Shown here: one piece after another, positions 20,319 to 32,178 of the stretch | Numbering within the stretch: position 1 is the stretch's first letter | Layout of the letters: every line of letters begins with the position of its first letter | Assembly (NCBI RefSeq): GCF_900103645.1 | Contig: NZ_FNHP01000003.1 | Location: forward strand, 1-64,000 | DNA from: Oryzisolibacter propanilivorax | GTDB lineage: Bacteria > Pseudomonadota > Gammaproteobacteria > Burkholderiales > Burkholderiaceae_C | Direction: 5' to 3' | DNA: 64,000 bases | The notes under the pieces: generated by a model | Seen by the model: the letters and a program-made list of their open reading frames with translations, nothing else | Database searches by the model: none | Told to the model about the DNA's origin: nothing | Translations under genes and position numbers: made by a program

Positions 20319-21002
20319 ATGCAAACCCGCCTGAAAGCCTATCTTCCCCTCTGGACGCACGACTGGCTCGACGTGATCCTGCCGCTGCTGCAGATCGTGT
20401 TGATCCTGCTGGTGACCCTGCTGCTGCTGCGCCTGATGCAGCGCGTGATCCGGCGCGCCAGCGACCACTACCAGTTTCCGCACGAGCTGCTGAAACCCAT
20501 ACGCGCCGTGGGGCGCTGGCTGCTGGTGGGCAGCGCCGGCCTGCTGATCCTAGAGCGCCTGGGCGTGTCCGCCAGCGTGCTGTGGACGGCCTTCACGGGC
20601 TTTGCCACCGTGGGCGCGGTGGCGTTCTTCGCCGCCTGGAGCGTGCTGTCCAACCTGTTTTGCGCGCTGCTCATCGTCAGCGTCGGGCCGTACCGGCTGG
20701 GCGACCACATCGAACTGGTGGACAGCGGCGATAAGCCCGGCGTGCTGGGCCGGGTGGTGGACATCAATTTGCTCTACACCACGCTGGAGGACGCCACCGC
20801 GCCCGAGCCCGGCACGCTGCTGCAGATCCCGAATTCGCTGATCTTCCAGCGCGTGCTGCGCCGCTGGCGCGCCGGCACACCGGTGCCGGCCGAGCGGCTG
20901 GTGCCACTGGCGCCGCCATTGGCGGAAAATGGCGCACCTGCAAAGGCAATCGCACCTGCTGCCGCCGCCGTAGCAGCGCCACCCCGCCCTGCCGGCGCTT
21001 GA
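20319..21002 (+). CDS. Small MscS-type mechanosensitive channel
   Basis: 227 residues. Two N-terminal membrane helices (about 17-38 and 60-80) are followed by the pore-lining helix region (VGAVAFFAAWSVLSNLFCALLIV, split over about 99-121) and the MscS beta domain starting VGPYRLGDHIELVD. The large C-terminal alpha/beta cage of E. coli MscS is mostly absent, replaced by an Ala/Pro-rich tail. The ATG at 20319 was chosen since the frame upstream is Arg/Ser-rich and not family-like. It follows the diguanylate cyclase by 55 nt. Confidence 0.82.
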   Translation: MQTRLKAYLPLWTHDWLDVILPLLQIVLILLVTLLLLRLMQRVIRRASDHYQFPHELLKPIRAVGRWLLVGSAGLLILERLGVSASVLWTAFTGFATVGAVAFFAAWSVLSNLFCALLIVSVGPYRLGDHIELVDSGDKPGVLGRVVDINLLYTTLEDATAPEPGTLLQIPNSLIFQRVLRRWRAGTPVPAERLVPLAPPLAENGAPAKAIAPAAAAVAAPPRPAGA

Positions 21003-21079
21003 AATTTGCGCGATATCAAGTCCATCCGCAGTAACCCTGTTGTCAGCCCCCTGTGGAACATTAAGCTGGCGGCCTGTCC

Positions 21080-21105
21080 GGCAGGCCCATACTGATGGGC
21101 CTGCC
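21080..21105 (+). terminator. Stem-loop between the MscS gene and livK
   Basis: Perfect 11-bp arms GGCAGGCCCAT (21080-21090) and ATGGGCCTGCC (21095-21105) with loop ACTG, followed by CAGTTTCTG. A likely end for the upstream transcript; the T run is short. Confidence 0.45.
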
Positions 21106-21156
21106 CAGTTTCTGCATGTCAAAATTTTTTCTGAACAAGGTTAAGAGAGAGACACC

Positions 21157-22278
21157 ATGACCACAGCCTTCCGCCTGCATTCCGTCGTTGCCGCCCTGGG
21201 GCTGGCCGGCGCCGCCCTGCTGCTGCCCGCGCACGCGCAGATCAAGATCGCCATGGTCATCCCGACCACCGGCCCGCTGACGCAGTACGGCGACATGGTC
21301 AAGGAAGGCGCGACCACCGCCGTCGAGATGGCCAACGCCGCCGGCGGCATCAACGGCAAGAAGATCGAGCTGGTGCCGGTGGACGACGCCTGCGAACCCA
21401 AGCAGGGCCCGGTGGCCGCCAACCGCGTGGTCAACGGCAAGATCGGCTACGTGGTGGGCCCGGTGTGCTCGGGTGCCTCCATCGCCGCCGCGCCGATCTA
21501 CAACAACGAAGGTGTGGTGGTCGTGACGCCCTCGGCCACCTCGCCCGCGCTGACCGACGGCAAGAACTTCCACTTCATCTTCCGCACCATCGGCCGCGAC
21601 GACCAGCAGGGCCCCGCCGCCGCCAAGTTCATCGCCGAGAAGATCAAGCCCAAGAAGGTCGCCATCCTGCACGACAAGCAGTCCTATGGCCAGGGCATCG
21701 CCGCCTCGGTGCAGGCCGACCTGAAGAAGGCTGGCATCCCGGTGGCGCTGTTCGAGGGCATCAACGCCGGCGACAGCGATTACTCGGCCGTCATCACCAA
21801 ACTCAAAAGCGCCGGCGTGGACTTTGTCTACTACGGCGGCTACCACCCCGAGATGGGCCTGCTGCTGCGCCAGGCCAACGAGCAGGGCCTCAAAGTCCGC
21901 ATGATGGGCCCCGAGGGTGTGGGCAACCCCGAGGTGAACGCCATCGCCGGCCCGGCCGTCGAGGGCATGCTGGTGACGCTGCCGGCCGACTTCTCGGCCA
22001 ACCCGAAGAACGCCGCCGTGGTCAAGGCCTTCACGGACAAGAAGCGCAACGCCTCGGGCGCCTTCCAGCTGACGTCCTTCGCCGCCACCCAGGCCATCCT
22101 GGACGGCATCAAGGCCGTGGGCGACAACCCCGCCAAGGTGGCCGATCACCTGCACAAGGCCACCGTGGAGACGGTGCTGGGCCCCATTAGCTGGAACAAG
22201 CAGGGTGACCTGAACTCGTTCGACTTCCAGGTCTTCGAGTGGCACAAGGACGGCAGCAAGACACCCGCCGCCAAGTAA
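21157..22278 (+). CDS. livK: Branched-chain amino acid ABC transporter, periplasmic binding protein
   Basis: 373 residues. Signal peptide of about 27 residues (ending LLLPAHA), then a type I periplasmic-binding fold starting IKIAMVIPTTGPLTQYGDM. It captures Leu/Ile/Val or related ligands and delivers them to LivHM. A disulfide pair as in LivK proteins is suggested by Cys in DDACEPKQ and GPVCSGASI. It is first of the five-gene set livKHMGF; livH begins 133 nt downstream. AAGAGAGAG precedes the ATG. Confidence 0.95.
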   Translation: MTTAFRLHSVVAALGLAGAALLLPAHAQIKIAMVIPTTGPLTQYGDMVKEGATTAVEMANAAGGINGKKIELVPVDDACEPKQGPVAANRVVNGKIGYVVGPVCSGASIAAAPIYNNEGVVVVTPSATSPALTDGKNFHFIFRTIGRDDQQGPAAAKFIAEKIKPKKVAILHDKQSYGQGIAASVQADLKKAGIPVALFEGINAGDSDYSAVITKLKSAGVDFVYYGGYHPEMGLLLRQANEQGLKVRMMGPEGVGNPEVNAIAGPAVEGMLVTLPADFSANPKNAAVVKAFTDKKRNASGAFQLTSFAATQAILDGIKAVGDNPAKVADHLHKATVETVLGPISWNKQGDLNSFDFQVFEWHKDGSKTPAAK

Positions 22279-22411
22279 GCCCGCTTTCTCCCCTTGCACA
22301 CCGGTGCGTGCCCCTGGCGGGCGCCCACCGGTGTGCTGCCATCCGGGCTCCGGTAGCGCCACCTTTGCGCCGCCACGGCCCTTTTTTCGATTGTGAGGAG
22401 GCGGCGCACCC

Positions 22412-24617
<2,206 letters not shown>

Positions 24618-24621
<4 letters not shown>

Positions 24622-25438
24622 GCAGCAGCACCCCCATGACCGCAACCCGCATCGCCGCCACGGCGGCCGGCAGCGCCGCGCCCATCCTGCAGGTGGATGG
24701 CCTGTGCATGCGCTTCGGCGGCCTGCTGGCGGTGGACCACGTCGGCTTCGACGTGGCGCCGCAGGAGATCTTCGCCATCATCGGCCCGAACGGCGCCGGC
24801 AAGACCACGGTGTTCAACTGCATCAGCGGCTTCTACCAGCCCAGCGAGGGCCAGATCCTGCTGGGCGGCGCCAGCATCGCCGGGCACAGCAGCCACCAGG
24901 TCGCCAACCAGGGCGTGGTCCGCACCTTCCAGAACGTGCGCCTGTTCAAGGCCATGACGGCGCTGGAGAACCTGCTGGTGGCCCAGCACCGCCAGTCGCG
25001 CGCGCCGCTGCTGGCCGGCATCTTCAACACCACCAGCTACCGCAAAAGCGAGGCCGACAAGATCGAGCGCGCCCTGAAGTGGCTGGACATCATGGGCCTG
25101 CGCGAGTTCGCCAACCGCGAGGCCGGCAACTTGGCCTACGGGCACCAAAGGCGCCTGGAGATCGCCCGCTGCATGATCACCGGCCCGCGCCTGCTGATGC
25201 TGGACGAGCCCGCCGCCGGCCTGAACCCGCAGGAGAAAAAAGACCTGCAGCAGCTCATCGACCAGCTGCGCCGCGAGCACGGCGTGACGGTGCTGCTGAT
25301 CGAGCACGACATGGGCCTGGTGATGGGCGTGTCCGAGCGCATCCTGGTCATGGAATACGGCAAGCCCATCGCGCTGGGCGTGCCCGAGGCCATCCGCAAC
25401 GACGAACGGGTCATCAAGGCCTACCTGGGAGAGGCTTG

Positions 25439-25439
<1 letters not shown>
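24618..25439 (+). CDS. livG: Branched-chain amino acid ABC transporter, ATPase LivG
   Basis: 273 residues. Walker [10 protein letters not shown], signature-region [13 protein letters not shown] and Walker [13 protein letters not shown] are all present, along with the LivG C-terminal [16 protein letters not shown]. It drives import together with LivF. The first ~25 residues before [13 protein letters not shown] are not part of the fold, so the start could be a later codon. Overlaps livM by 4 nt and livF by 1 nt. Confidence 0.97.
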
Positions 25440-26179
<740 letters not shown>

Positions 26180-26214
26180 GTCCGAACCTGCGGACACCCT
26201 TGCCGGAATTGTGT

Positions 26215-26256
26215 GTGCCGACGGGCATGGCGATCGTCCGCCATGCCCATCGGCAC
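26215..26256 (+). terminator. Long stem-loop after livF
   Basis: GTGCCGA-C-GGGCATGGCG, loop ATCGTC, CGCCATGCCC-A-TCGGCAC: about 17 paired bases with one mismatch. No T run follows, so it may protect the 3' end of the liv mRNA or be a Rho-type end rather than an intrinsic terminator. Confidence 0.5.
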
Positions 26257-27022
26257 GGTGTGGCCCAGCTGCTGCGGCCCACAGGCGCAGCAGGCCGACG
26301 CGGCGAAATGTAAGCGCCGATCGGCAAATGTCGCGCACCGGAGGCAGAAACAGCCCCTGACTAACCCCGATGACCCGGGCACCGCTGTCCGTGCACCGGC
26401 ACATCATCGCACTTGGCGGATTCGCCGGCCGCCTGTCCCTTGTCGCCTGGAACTCTGCATTTTTCATAAGCCTGGCTGTGTGCCTGTGAAGGCGCCATCA
26501 ACGGGCTGGGCGGTGACCTGAACAAGTTCGGCGCGGCAGTCAGCCCCGTCGCCCCTGGTTCAGGGCCCCATGACTTCGGCCGGTACTGCGCCGTCGCATG
26601 GCCAGACCCCCAGAAAACCCGCGAATGATAAATTTAGATACATTTTTTCTCGCTTGAGCCTTGGCCCTCTGCGCCGGCACTTCTGGATAAGCACCTGTTT
26701 CCTTCCAAAAAATTAACTGTGCTGCGACGTATCACTTATTCAGGGGCAGTCATCCGCCTCGTTTGATTTTCCACTGCGCATTGTTTTCGCCCACAGCCAC
26801 CGTCGCTGGGCAGAAGCGGTGCGCTTGTTGCCGTTCCTCTACAAGGCAACCGCCCGAACTAGTTCAAAAGGACGATGTTCCAGGCCTTCCCGCACTTGAA
26901 CAATAATTCTTCAGGTCAACCCTGAATTAATCGATTTTGTTGGACAGCGCATGCGGGACTTGACACGAAGCAAAATCCCGATAGCGCTCCACAAAAATGG
27001 TGAATTTTCAACAGGAGCTGCA
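26257..27022. other. Intergenic accessory stretch between livF and the DUF1329 gene
   Basis: About 770 nt. It holds one protein-coding remnant (26470-26628). From about 26629 on it is clearly richer in A/T than the surroundings, with long A and T runs. A perfect TTGACA occurs at 26960-26965 but no good -10 box follows at 16-18 nt. Nothing else could be assigned. Confidence 0.5.
26470..26628 (+). pseudogene. Possible gene remnant (C-terminal fragment)
   Basis: An open frame of 52 codons after the in-frame stop at 26467 and ending TGA at 26626. It contains the protein-like string INGLGGDLNKFGAAVSPV and then GPHDFGRYCAVAWPDPQ, with almost every third base G or C as in real genes of this genome. 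There is no ATG or GTG start and no ribosome binding site, so it looks like the surviving end of a lost gene. I do not recognise the family. Confidence 0.4.
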
Positions 27023-28408
27023 ATGGAGACAAAATCAACCACCCACGCATGGGTCGTGCTTGCCACGGCCGCGCTGATGCATGCGGTCGCTTTCGCCAAG
27101 GCCACCCCCGAAGAGATCGACAAGCTAGGAAAGTCCCTGACCTGCATGGGCGCTGACAAGGCGGGGACCGCCAGCGGTGTCCCCGAGTACACGGGCAAAT
27201 GGCTGGGTACGCCGCCTGGCATCCAGTACACCCCCCACGCAGGCCAGCACCCTGTCGATCCCTATGCAGTCGAAACCGCGCTTTTCGCCATCACCGCGGA
27301 AAACATGTCCAAATATGCCAAATATCTGACGGAAGGTCAGAAGGCCATGTTTGCCCGATATCCGGCGACTTTCCGTATTCCCCTTTATCCGGGACACCGA
27401 GATTTCCGGTACCCCGATTTCGTTTGTGCCTCCGTAAAAACCAACGCCCAAAATGCCGTCGTCGGCGCGGATGGCATGAGCGTTGAAAATGCGGTCAAAG
27501 GGGGCATCCCGTTTCCCTTTCCCAAGAGCGGGATCGAGCTGGCATTCAACAACCTCATTCCCTTTCGCGCTTTCACCGAACACACGCTGCGTGACAACGC
27601 CTACGTCATGCAAAACGGATCGATCGTTTTCGGCCGCGCAGAAAACCGCGGCATGAGCATGGTGAATGCCCCGGATGTGGCGGGCAAGCCGCTGGAGGGC
27701 ACCATGGCCCGGGGAATGAACATGGTGAAACTACCGGAACGCGAAAAAGGCGGTGTCACGGTCAGCATGGAACCCCTCAATTTCTCCAAGGACAAACGAC
27801 TGGGCTGGAGCTATGACCCCGGCACCAGGCGCGTGCGCCAAATTCCGGAATACGGCTTCGACCAACCCATGGGAGGTGGTGTAGGCGCCAAGATGACCAT
27901 CGATTCCGACCGGCTCTTCAATGGCTCACCCGAGCGCTATAACTGGAAAATCCTAGGCAAGAAGGAATTATTTATTCCAGCCAATGCATACAAGATTCAC
28001 GAAAATACGGTCAAATATGCCGACCTGCTCAAGCCCGAACACGCCAACCCCGATTACATGCGCTATGAACTGCGTCGCGTGTGGGTGCTAGAGGCAAGCT
28101 TGAAGGAAGGTTACCGCCATCTCTACGGCAAGCGTATGCTGTTTATCGACGAAGACACCGGCCATGCCGTGATGTCCGATCTCTATGATACCCGGGGCCA
28201 ACTGTGGCAGCATGCGCTGGTCAATTATTATTATGCATTTGATACCAATGGGTGGCACTCTGGCACAAGCTTCTACTATGACCTCAATGCCGGAGGGTAT
28301 GTCGCCTACAACTTGTTCCAAGAGCGCCCCAAAGGACCCGTGCTGAACAAGGGCGACCTCAACCCCTCCATGTTCACGCCCGAGGCCGCGCGCAATACGG
28401 GCACCTGA
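27023..28408 (+). CDS. Exported DUF1329-family protein
   Basis: 461 residues. N-terminal signal peptide (AWVVLATAALMHAVAFAKA), then a long soluble domain typical of DUF1329: the stretch KIHENTVKYADLLKPEHANP, RYELRRVWVLEASLKEG and a C-terminal YYYDLNAGGYVAYNLF. Related proteins are periplasmic, LolA-like in fold and often encoded near outer-membrane or RND-type export genes; none are next to it here. Start at 27023 has AGGAG 7 nt upstream. Codon use has more A/T third bases (AAA, ATT, TAT) than neighbours, suggesting recent transfer. The next gene is an equally exported DUF1254 protein. Confidence 0.8.
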   Translation: METKSTTHAWVVLATAALMHAVAFAKATPEEIDKLGKSLTCMGADKAGTASGVPEYTGKWLGTPPGIQYTPHAGQHPVDPYAVETALFAITAENMSKYAKYLTEGQKAMFARYPATFRIPLYPGHRDFRYPDFVCASVKTNAQNAVVGADGMSVENAVKGGIPFPFPKSGIELAFNNLIPFRAFTEHTLRDNAYVMQNGSIVFGRAENRGMSMVNAPDVAGKPLEGTMARGMNMVKLPEREKGGVTVSMEPLNFSKDKRLGWSYDPGTRRVRQIPEYGFDQPMGGGVGAKMTIDSDRLFNGSPERYNWKILGKKELFIPANAYKIHENTVKYADLLKPEHANPDYMRYELRRVWVLEASLKEGYRHLYGKRMLFIDEDTGHAVMSDLYDTRGQLWQHALVNYYYAFDTNGWHSGTSFYYDLNAGGYVAYNLFQERPKGPVLNKGDLNPSMFTPEAARNTGT

Positions 28409-28505
28409 CCGACCTGTTTTTCTGATTCAACCATGGCCTGGAAAAAATTCTTTGGGGGATTTTCCATTCAAAACCCTCCCCAAGGCTCCAACGAAATTTA
28501 TTTGC

Positions 28506-29915
28506 ATGCATAAAATCTCAAAATTGGGAAAGAAAGCCCTCATTGCCGCAGCCGCGCTGGTTTTGACCGCAGGTGCTGCCTCCGCCCAGTCGGCACCCGC
28601 CAGCCCCTCGAACGCTCCAGAACTCGACAAGCTGATTCGCGAGGCCATGCTGTATGCCTATCCTTACCAGGAATTCATGAAAATGCGTCATGAAGCCCTG
28701 GAGGTGAAGGATTCGGCCACAGCCACCACGCTCAACCACTTCCGCCATGCCCGCCACCTTGCGACTCCGCAGGATCGCTGGGCCAACGCCCCCATCCGGG
28801 ATACGTTCTATTCAACCGGCTGGCTGGATGTGGGCCATGCCCCGGTGGTGCTCTCCGTTCCCGAGACCCAGGGCCGCTATTACGTGGTGGCCATGATCGG
28901 CGCAGACCTGAACACGTTCGCTTATGTGGGCAGCCGCCTTGGGGGAACGTCGGCGCGCAAGATCGCCGTGGTGGGTCCGCAATGGAACGGGGCCGTTCCC
29001 CAGGCGGACCAGATCGTGCGCGCTCCAACGCGCGACGTGTACCTCAATCTGCGCGTGCTGGTGCGAGACGAGGCCGACCTGCCAGCGGCGCATGCGGTGC
29101 AGGACGGTTTTCAGATCCAGGGCGCTTCGCCCCAGGCCCAGGACGGTCCGCGCATCCTGCCCCGCCCCCAGGACTGGGGCCGGTTTGTGGACGTGGTCAA
29201 TGAGTCCCTGGTGCGCAATCCGCCGCCGGGATCGGAGCAAACCTTGCTGCAGCGGTTTGCCCAGGTGGGCATTTGCGGCCAAAGCTGTTCCTGGGACCGG
29301 CTGCCACCGGCCGTGCAGCAGCGCTGGCTGGCGCTGGCGCCGGAAATTGAGAAAACCGAACTCAAGTCACGGCTGAATGCCGAGCGCAAGTCGGCGGCCT
29401 CACAGCGGCGCAACGGCTGGCTGCCCTACCGCCTGCCGGACGGCTTCGGCACCGACTACCTGACGCGCGCGGCATCCGCCGCCATGGCGGGCGGCATTCT
29501 GGGCCTGGAAGCTGCGGAAGCCACCTATTTCTTCGGCAGCGTAGACGGCAACAACCAAGCCCTGGGCAATGGCAACCGCTATCGCCTCAGACTGCCCCAA
29601 GGCCGGCTGCCTGCCGATGCTTTCTGGTCCATTGCGCTGTACGAGTTTGTGGAAAACGGCCGCCAGTTCCTGTTGGACAACCCCCTACATCGCTACGCCA
29701 TCACCGATCGCACCCCCGGGCTGACCTTCAATGCAGACGGCAGCCTGGAGATCTGGCTGCAGCCCCAGGATCCAGGGGCCGACAAACGGGCCAACTGGCT
29801 GCCTACGCCCGCCAAGAACCGGTTCCTTCTGGTGGCCCGCGCCTACCAGCCCTGGCCGGAAATGTTGGACCCCAGCTGGGTGATGGAGCCGGTCGAGTTG
29901 ATCCAGCCCGACTGA
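28506..29915 (+). CDS. Exported DUF1254/DUF1214 domain protein
   Basis: 469 residues. A signal peptide (MHKISKLGKKALIAAAALVL, cut after about residue 27 at ASA) leads to a DUF1254 domain (LIREAMLYAYPYQEFMKM, then YSTGWLDVGHAPVVLSVPE) and a C-terminal DUF1214 domain (FWSIALYEFVENGRQFLLDN, RYAITDRTPGL, WLPTPAKNRFLLVARAY). The biochemical role of the family is unknown. The ATG at 28506 was chosen for the signal peptide although its ribosome binding site is poor. It lies 97 nt after the DUF1329 gene and ends before a hairpin facing the convergent nagZ. Confidence 0.83.
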   Translation: MHKISKLGKKALIAAAALVLTAGAASAQSAPASPSNAPELDKLIREAMLYAYPYQEFMKMRHEALEVKDSATATTLNHFRHARHLATPQDRWANAPIRDTFYSTGWLDVGHAPVVLSVPETQGRYYVVAMIGADLNTFAYVGSRLGGTSARKIAVVGPQWNGAVPQADQIVRAPTRDVYLNLRVLVRDEADLPAAHAVQDGFQIQGASPQAQDGPRILPRPQDWGRFVDVVNESLVRNPPPGSEQTLLQRFAQVGICGQSCSWDRLPPAVQQRWLALAPEIEKTELKSRLNAERKSAASQRRNGWLPYRLPDGFGTDYLTRAASAAMAGGILGLEAAEATYFFGSVDGNNQALGNGNRYRLRLPQGRLPADAFWSIALYEFVENGRQFLLDNPLHRYAITDRTPGLTFNADGSLEIWLQPQDPGADKRANWLPTPAKNRFLLVARAYQPWPEMLDPSWVMEPVELIQPD

Positions 29916-29936
29916 GGCTGAAGGCCCTCACCGCAC

Positions 29937-29962
29937 CCGGCCTGTCCGTGCAGACAGGCCGG
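29937..29962. terminator. Stem-loop between the DUF1254 gene and nagZ
   Basis: Perfect 10-bp arms CCGGCCTGTC / GACAGGCCGG with loop CGTGCA, placed between convergent genes. No T run. Confidence 0.4.
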
Positions 29963-30001
29963 TGTGGAGCGGATACGCCCAAGCCACGCGGACGCGTGTC
30001 C

Positions 30002-31120
30002 TCAAGGCAGCAAATCCAGCGCATGCATGTAGGCCGGCTGCACCATCAAGTCGTCCCATGCCTGCGGGACGGTTTCAGGCAGCAGTGCTAGCCGTCGCTG
30101 CTCGCTGGCCTCACTCGGCTGCCAGCGTCCCGCACCGCGCGCCGTGTCCAGCCCCTCGATCAGCCCATCCACCGCCCGGCCCTCGCCCAAGCTCTGGTTG
30201 CACAGCAGCACCAGATCGCACCCGGCGTTCAAGGCCGCCACCGCCGCGTCGGTATAGCTGACCACCTGCCCGTTCAGCCGGCGTGCGCCTTCCATGCTCA
30301 GGTCGTCGCTGAAGATGGCGCCGTCGAAGCGCAGGCGGCCGCGCAGGATGTCCTGCAGCCACTTGCTCGAAAACCCCGCCGGGCGCTGGTCGACTTTCGG
30401 GTAGATGACATGCGCCGGCATGACGCTGGTCAGCACGCTGGACAGCCAGCCGTACGGCGCGGCATCGTCGTGCAGGATGGCCGTCAGGCCGCGCCGGTCC
30501 ACCGGCACCTCGGTGTGCGAATCGGCCGCCACGTACCCGTGCCCGGGAAAGTGCTTGCCGCAGTTGGCCATGCCGGCTTGCAGCAGGCCGTGCATCAGCG
30601 CGCGCGACAGCATGGCCACCACACGCGGGTCGTGGTGGAAGGCGCGGTCGCCGATGACGCTGCTGCGGGACGCCCCGCTTATCCCTTCCTCGTCGCGCCA
30701 GTCCAGGTCCAGCACGGGCGTGAAGGAAAAGTCCACGCCGCAGGCGCGCAGCTCGCTGGCCAGCACGTAGCCGGCCGCCGTGGCGGCGTCCATGGCGCGC
30801 AGGGCGCCGCTGCCCTGGCGCTGCTTCACTCCCATGCCGTCGTCCATCCATAGCTCGCCGAAGGCCCGCATCGGCGGCAGCTGGGTGAAGCCATCGGTGC
30901 GGAAGCGCTGCACGCGCCCGCCTTCGTGGTCCACGCAGATCAGCAGGTCATCGCGCACGGCCTTGATAGCGGCGCACAGCTCCAGCAACTGCACACGGTG
31001 CTGCCAGTTGCGCGCGAACAGGATCACGCCGCCGACCAGCGGGTGCGCCAAGCGGCGGTGGTCGTCCTGCGATAGGCTAGTGCCGGCCACGTCAATGATC
31101 AGGGGGGCATGTGCGGTCAT
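30002..31120 (-). CDS. nagZ: Beta-N-acetylhexosaminidase (glycoside hydrolase family 3)
   Basis: 372 residues. Removes N-acetylglucosamine from anhydromuramyl peptides during cell wall recycling in the cytoplasm; its product can signal AmpC induction in some bacteria. The diagnostic loop GKHFPGHG with its catalytic His pair and the nucleophile Asp in FSDDLSMEGA are present. The start at 31120 gives MTAHAPLIIDVAGTSL. It is the last gene of the leftward cluster, about 610 nt from acpS, with a separate plus-strand gene in between. Confidence 0.95.
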   Translation of the reverse strand: MTAHAPLIIDVAGTSLSQDDHRRLAHPLVGGVILFARNWQHRVQLLELCAAIKAVRDDLLICVDHEGGRVQRFRTDGFTQLPPMRAFGELWMDDGMGVKQRQGSGALRAMDAATAAGYVLASELRACGVDFSFTPVLDLDWRDEEGISGASRSSVIGDRAFHHDPRVVAMLSRALMHGLLQAGMANCGKHFPGHGYVAADSHTEVPVDRRGLTAILHDDAAPYGWLSSVLTSVMPAHVIYPKVDQRPAGFSSKWLQDILRGRLRFDGAIFSDDLSMEGARRLNGQVVSYTDAAVAALNAGCDLVLLCNQSLGEGRAVDGLIEGLDTARGAGRWQPSEASEQRRLALLPETVPQAWDDLMVQPAYMHALDLLP

Positions 31121-31135
31121 ATTGCTTCTTGCTCT

Positions 31136-31188
31136 CAATTATGTAGCTCTAGGCCCTTGAAATATATGGGCCGCGGCCGGTTTTGGCA
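31136..31188. repeat. Dispersed palindromic repeat, copy 6
   Basis: CAATTATGTAGCTCTAGGCC ... ATGGGCCGCGGCCGGTTTTGG, just upstream of the nagZ start. Same layout as the other copies (AGCT, paired GGCCC arms, GGTTTTGGC). Confidence 0.6.
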
Positions 31189-31408
31189 TGAAATCCTGCA
31201 GGGGCGACGCGCGCCATGTGGCATCCGAGCGTTGTCGGTGCGCTGCCCGGACCTGCGGGATTGTGCAGGCTTTGTAGGTGCCTGCCTGACTTGGATACGC
31301 GGCATCGGCCCTGGCAGGTGGCGCGGGCGGCGACGTAACCTGCAGTTGTCGCACAGGCTTCCATCGCAGTGCGCATCCCATCCACTCACAACACCCAAAG
31401 GAATTTTT

Positions 31409-31588
31409 ATGAACACCGACCAGATCAAGGGCGCCGCCAAGGAAGTTGCCGGCAAGGTGCAGCAAAAGACCGGCGAGGTCATCAACAGCCCAGAGCAGCA
31501 GGCCAAGGGCGCTGCCCGCCAGGTGGAAGGCAACGTGCAGAAGAATTACGGCGATGCCAAGGAAAACATCAAGGACGCGACACGCTGA
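31409..31588 (+). CDS. CsbD-family stress protein
   Basis: 59 residues, highly charged and without hydrophobic core: MNTDQIKGAAKEVAGKVQQK, then GAARQVEGNVQKNYGDAKEN. This is the CsbD-like pattern of small stress-induced proteins of unknown mechanism. AAAGGA lies 7-8 nt before the ATG. It stands alone, opposite to its neighbours, and is followed 70 nt later by a good terminator. Confidence 0.88.
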   Translation: MNTDQIKGAAKEVAGKVQQKTGEVINSPEQQAKGAARQVEGNVQKNYGDAKENIKDATR

Positions 31589-31658
31589 CGCGCCTTGGTG
31601 GCCCGGTAGGTGAATGAAGGCTGACGCCCCCATTTCCTGCTGGACCATTGCAGTCTGC

Positions 31659-31692
31659 AAAGCCCCGCTGCCCACTGGCAGCGGGGCTTTGT
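31659..31692 (+). terminator. Terminator after the CsbD-family gene
   Basis: AAAGCCCCGCTGCC / GGCAGCGGGGCTTT hairpin (13-14 bp) with flanking A and T residues, so it can work in both directions; acpS transcription also ends here from the other side. Confidence 0.75.
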
Positions 31693-31727
31693 CGTTGCTG
31701 GCTGCACGTGGAGCAAGTGGGCCGCGG

Positions 31728-32120
31728 TCAGGTGTGCTCGACCACGCAGAAGGTGGCGGCGTAGTCAGTCTCGTCGCTGACGCTCAGGTGACAGCGCAGG
31801 CCGCGTGCGGCGAACCACTCGGCCAGCGCGCCGTGCAGCACGATGGTCGGCTGGCCGCTGTCCAGGTTGGCGACTTCGCAGTCGCGCCAGGTCATGGGCA
31901 TGTGCAGCCCCAGGCCGATGGCCTTGCTAAAGGCCTCCTTGGCGGAAAAGCGCGTGGCCAGGTAGCGCACGCCGCGCTCGGGCCAGCGGGCACTGCGCGC
32001 GCGCCAAGTGGCCAGTTCAGCGTCGGACAACACGCGCTCAGCGAAACGGTCGCCGTGGCGCGACAGGCTGTCGCGGATGCGGCGCACGTCACAGATGTCG
32101 TTGCCAATGCCGTAGATCAT
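31728..32120 (-). CDS. acpS: Holo-[acyl-carrier-protein] synthase
   Basis: 130 residues. Transfers phosphopantetheine from CoA to the serine of acyl carrier protein (acpP is also in this window at 44.4 kb). The Mg-binding Asp in GIGNDICD (residue 8) and the Glu in [13 protein letters not shown] are present. Start [11 protein letters not shown] is standard. Part of the lepB-rnc-era-recO-pdxJ-acpS order. Confidence 0.96.
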   Translation of the reverse strand: MIYGIGNDICDVRRIRDSLSRHGDRFAERVLSDAELATWRARSARWPERGVRYLATRFSAKEAFSKAIGLGLHMPMTWRDCEVANLDSGQPTIVLHGALAEWFAARGLRCHLSVSDETDYAATFCVVEHT

Positions 32121-32127
32121 GGTTTCA

Positions 32128-32178
32128 TAGCCAAATCGGTGCTTGGCCCATATGCATCAATGGCTGCCAGCTATTGAA
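32128..32178. repeat. Dispersed palindromic repeat, copy 7
   Basis: Fills nearly the whole 58-nt gap between pdxJ and acpS: AGCCAAATCGGTGCTTGGCC ... GGCTGCCAGCTATTGAATC. The family hallmark CAGCTATTGAAT is at its right end. Confidence 0.65.

Noticed and set aside
26960-26988. TTGACA as promoter of the DUF1329 gene
   Set aside because: The -35 box is perfect but the bases 17 nt downstream (AGCGCT) do not resemble a -10 box.
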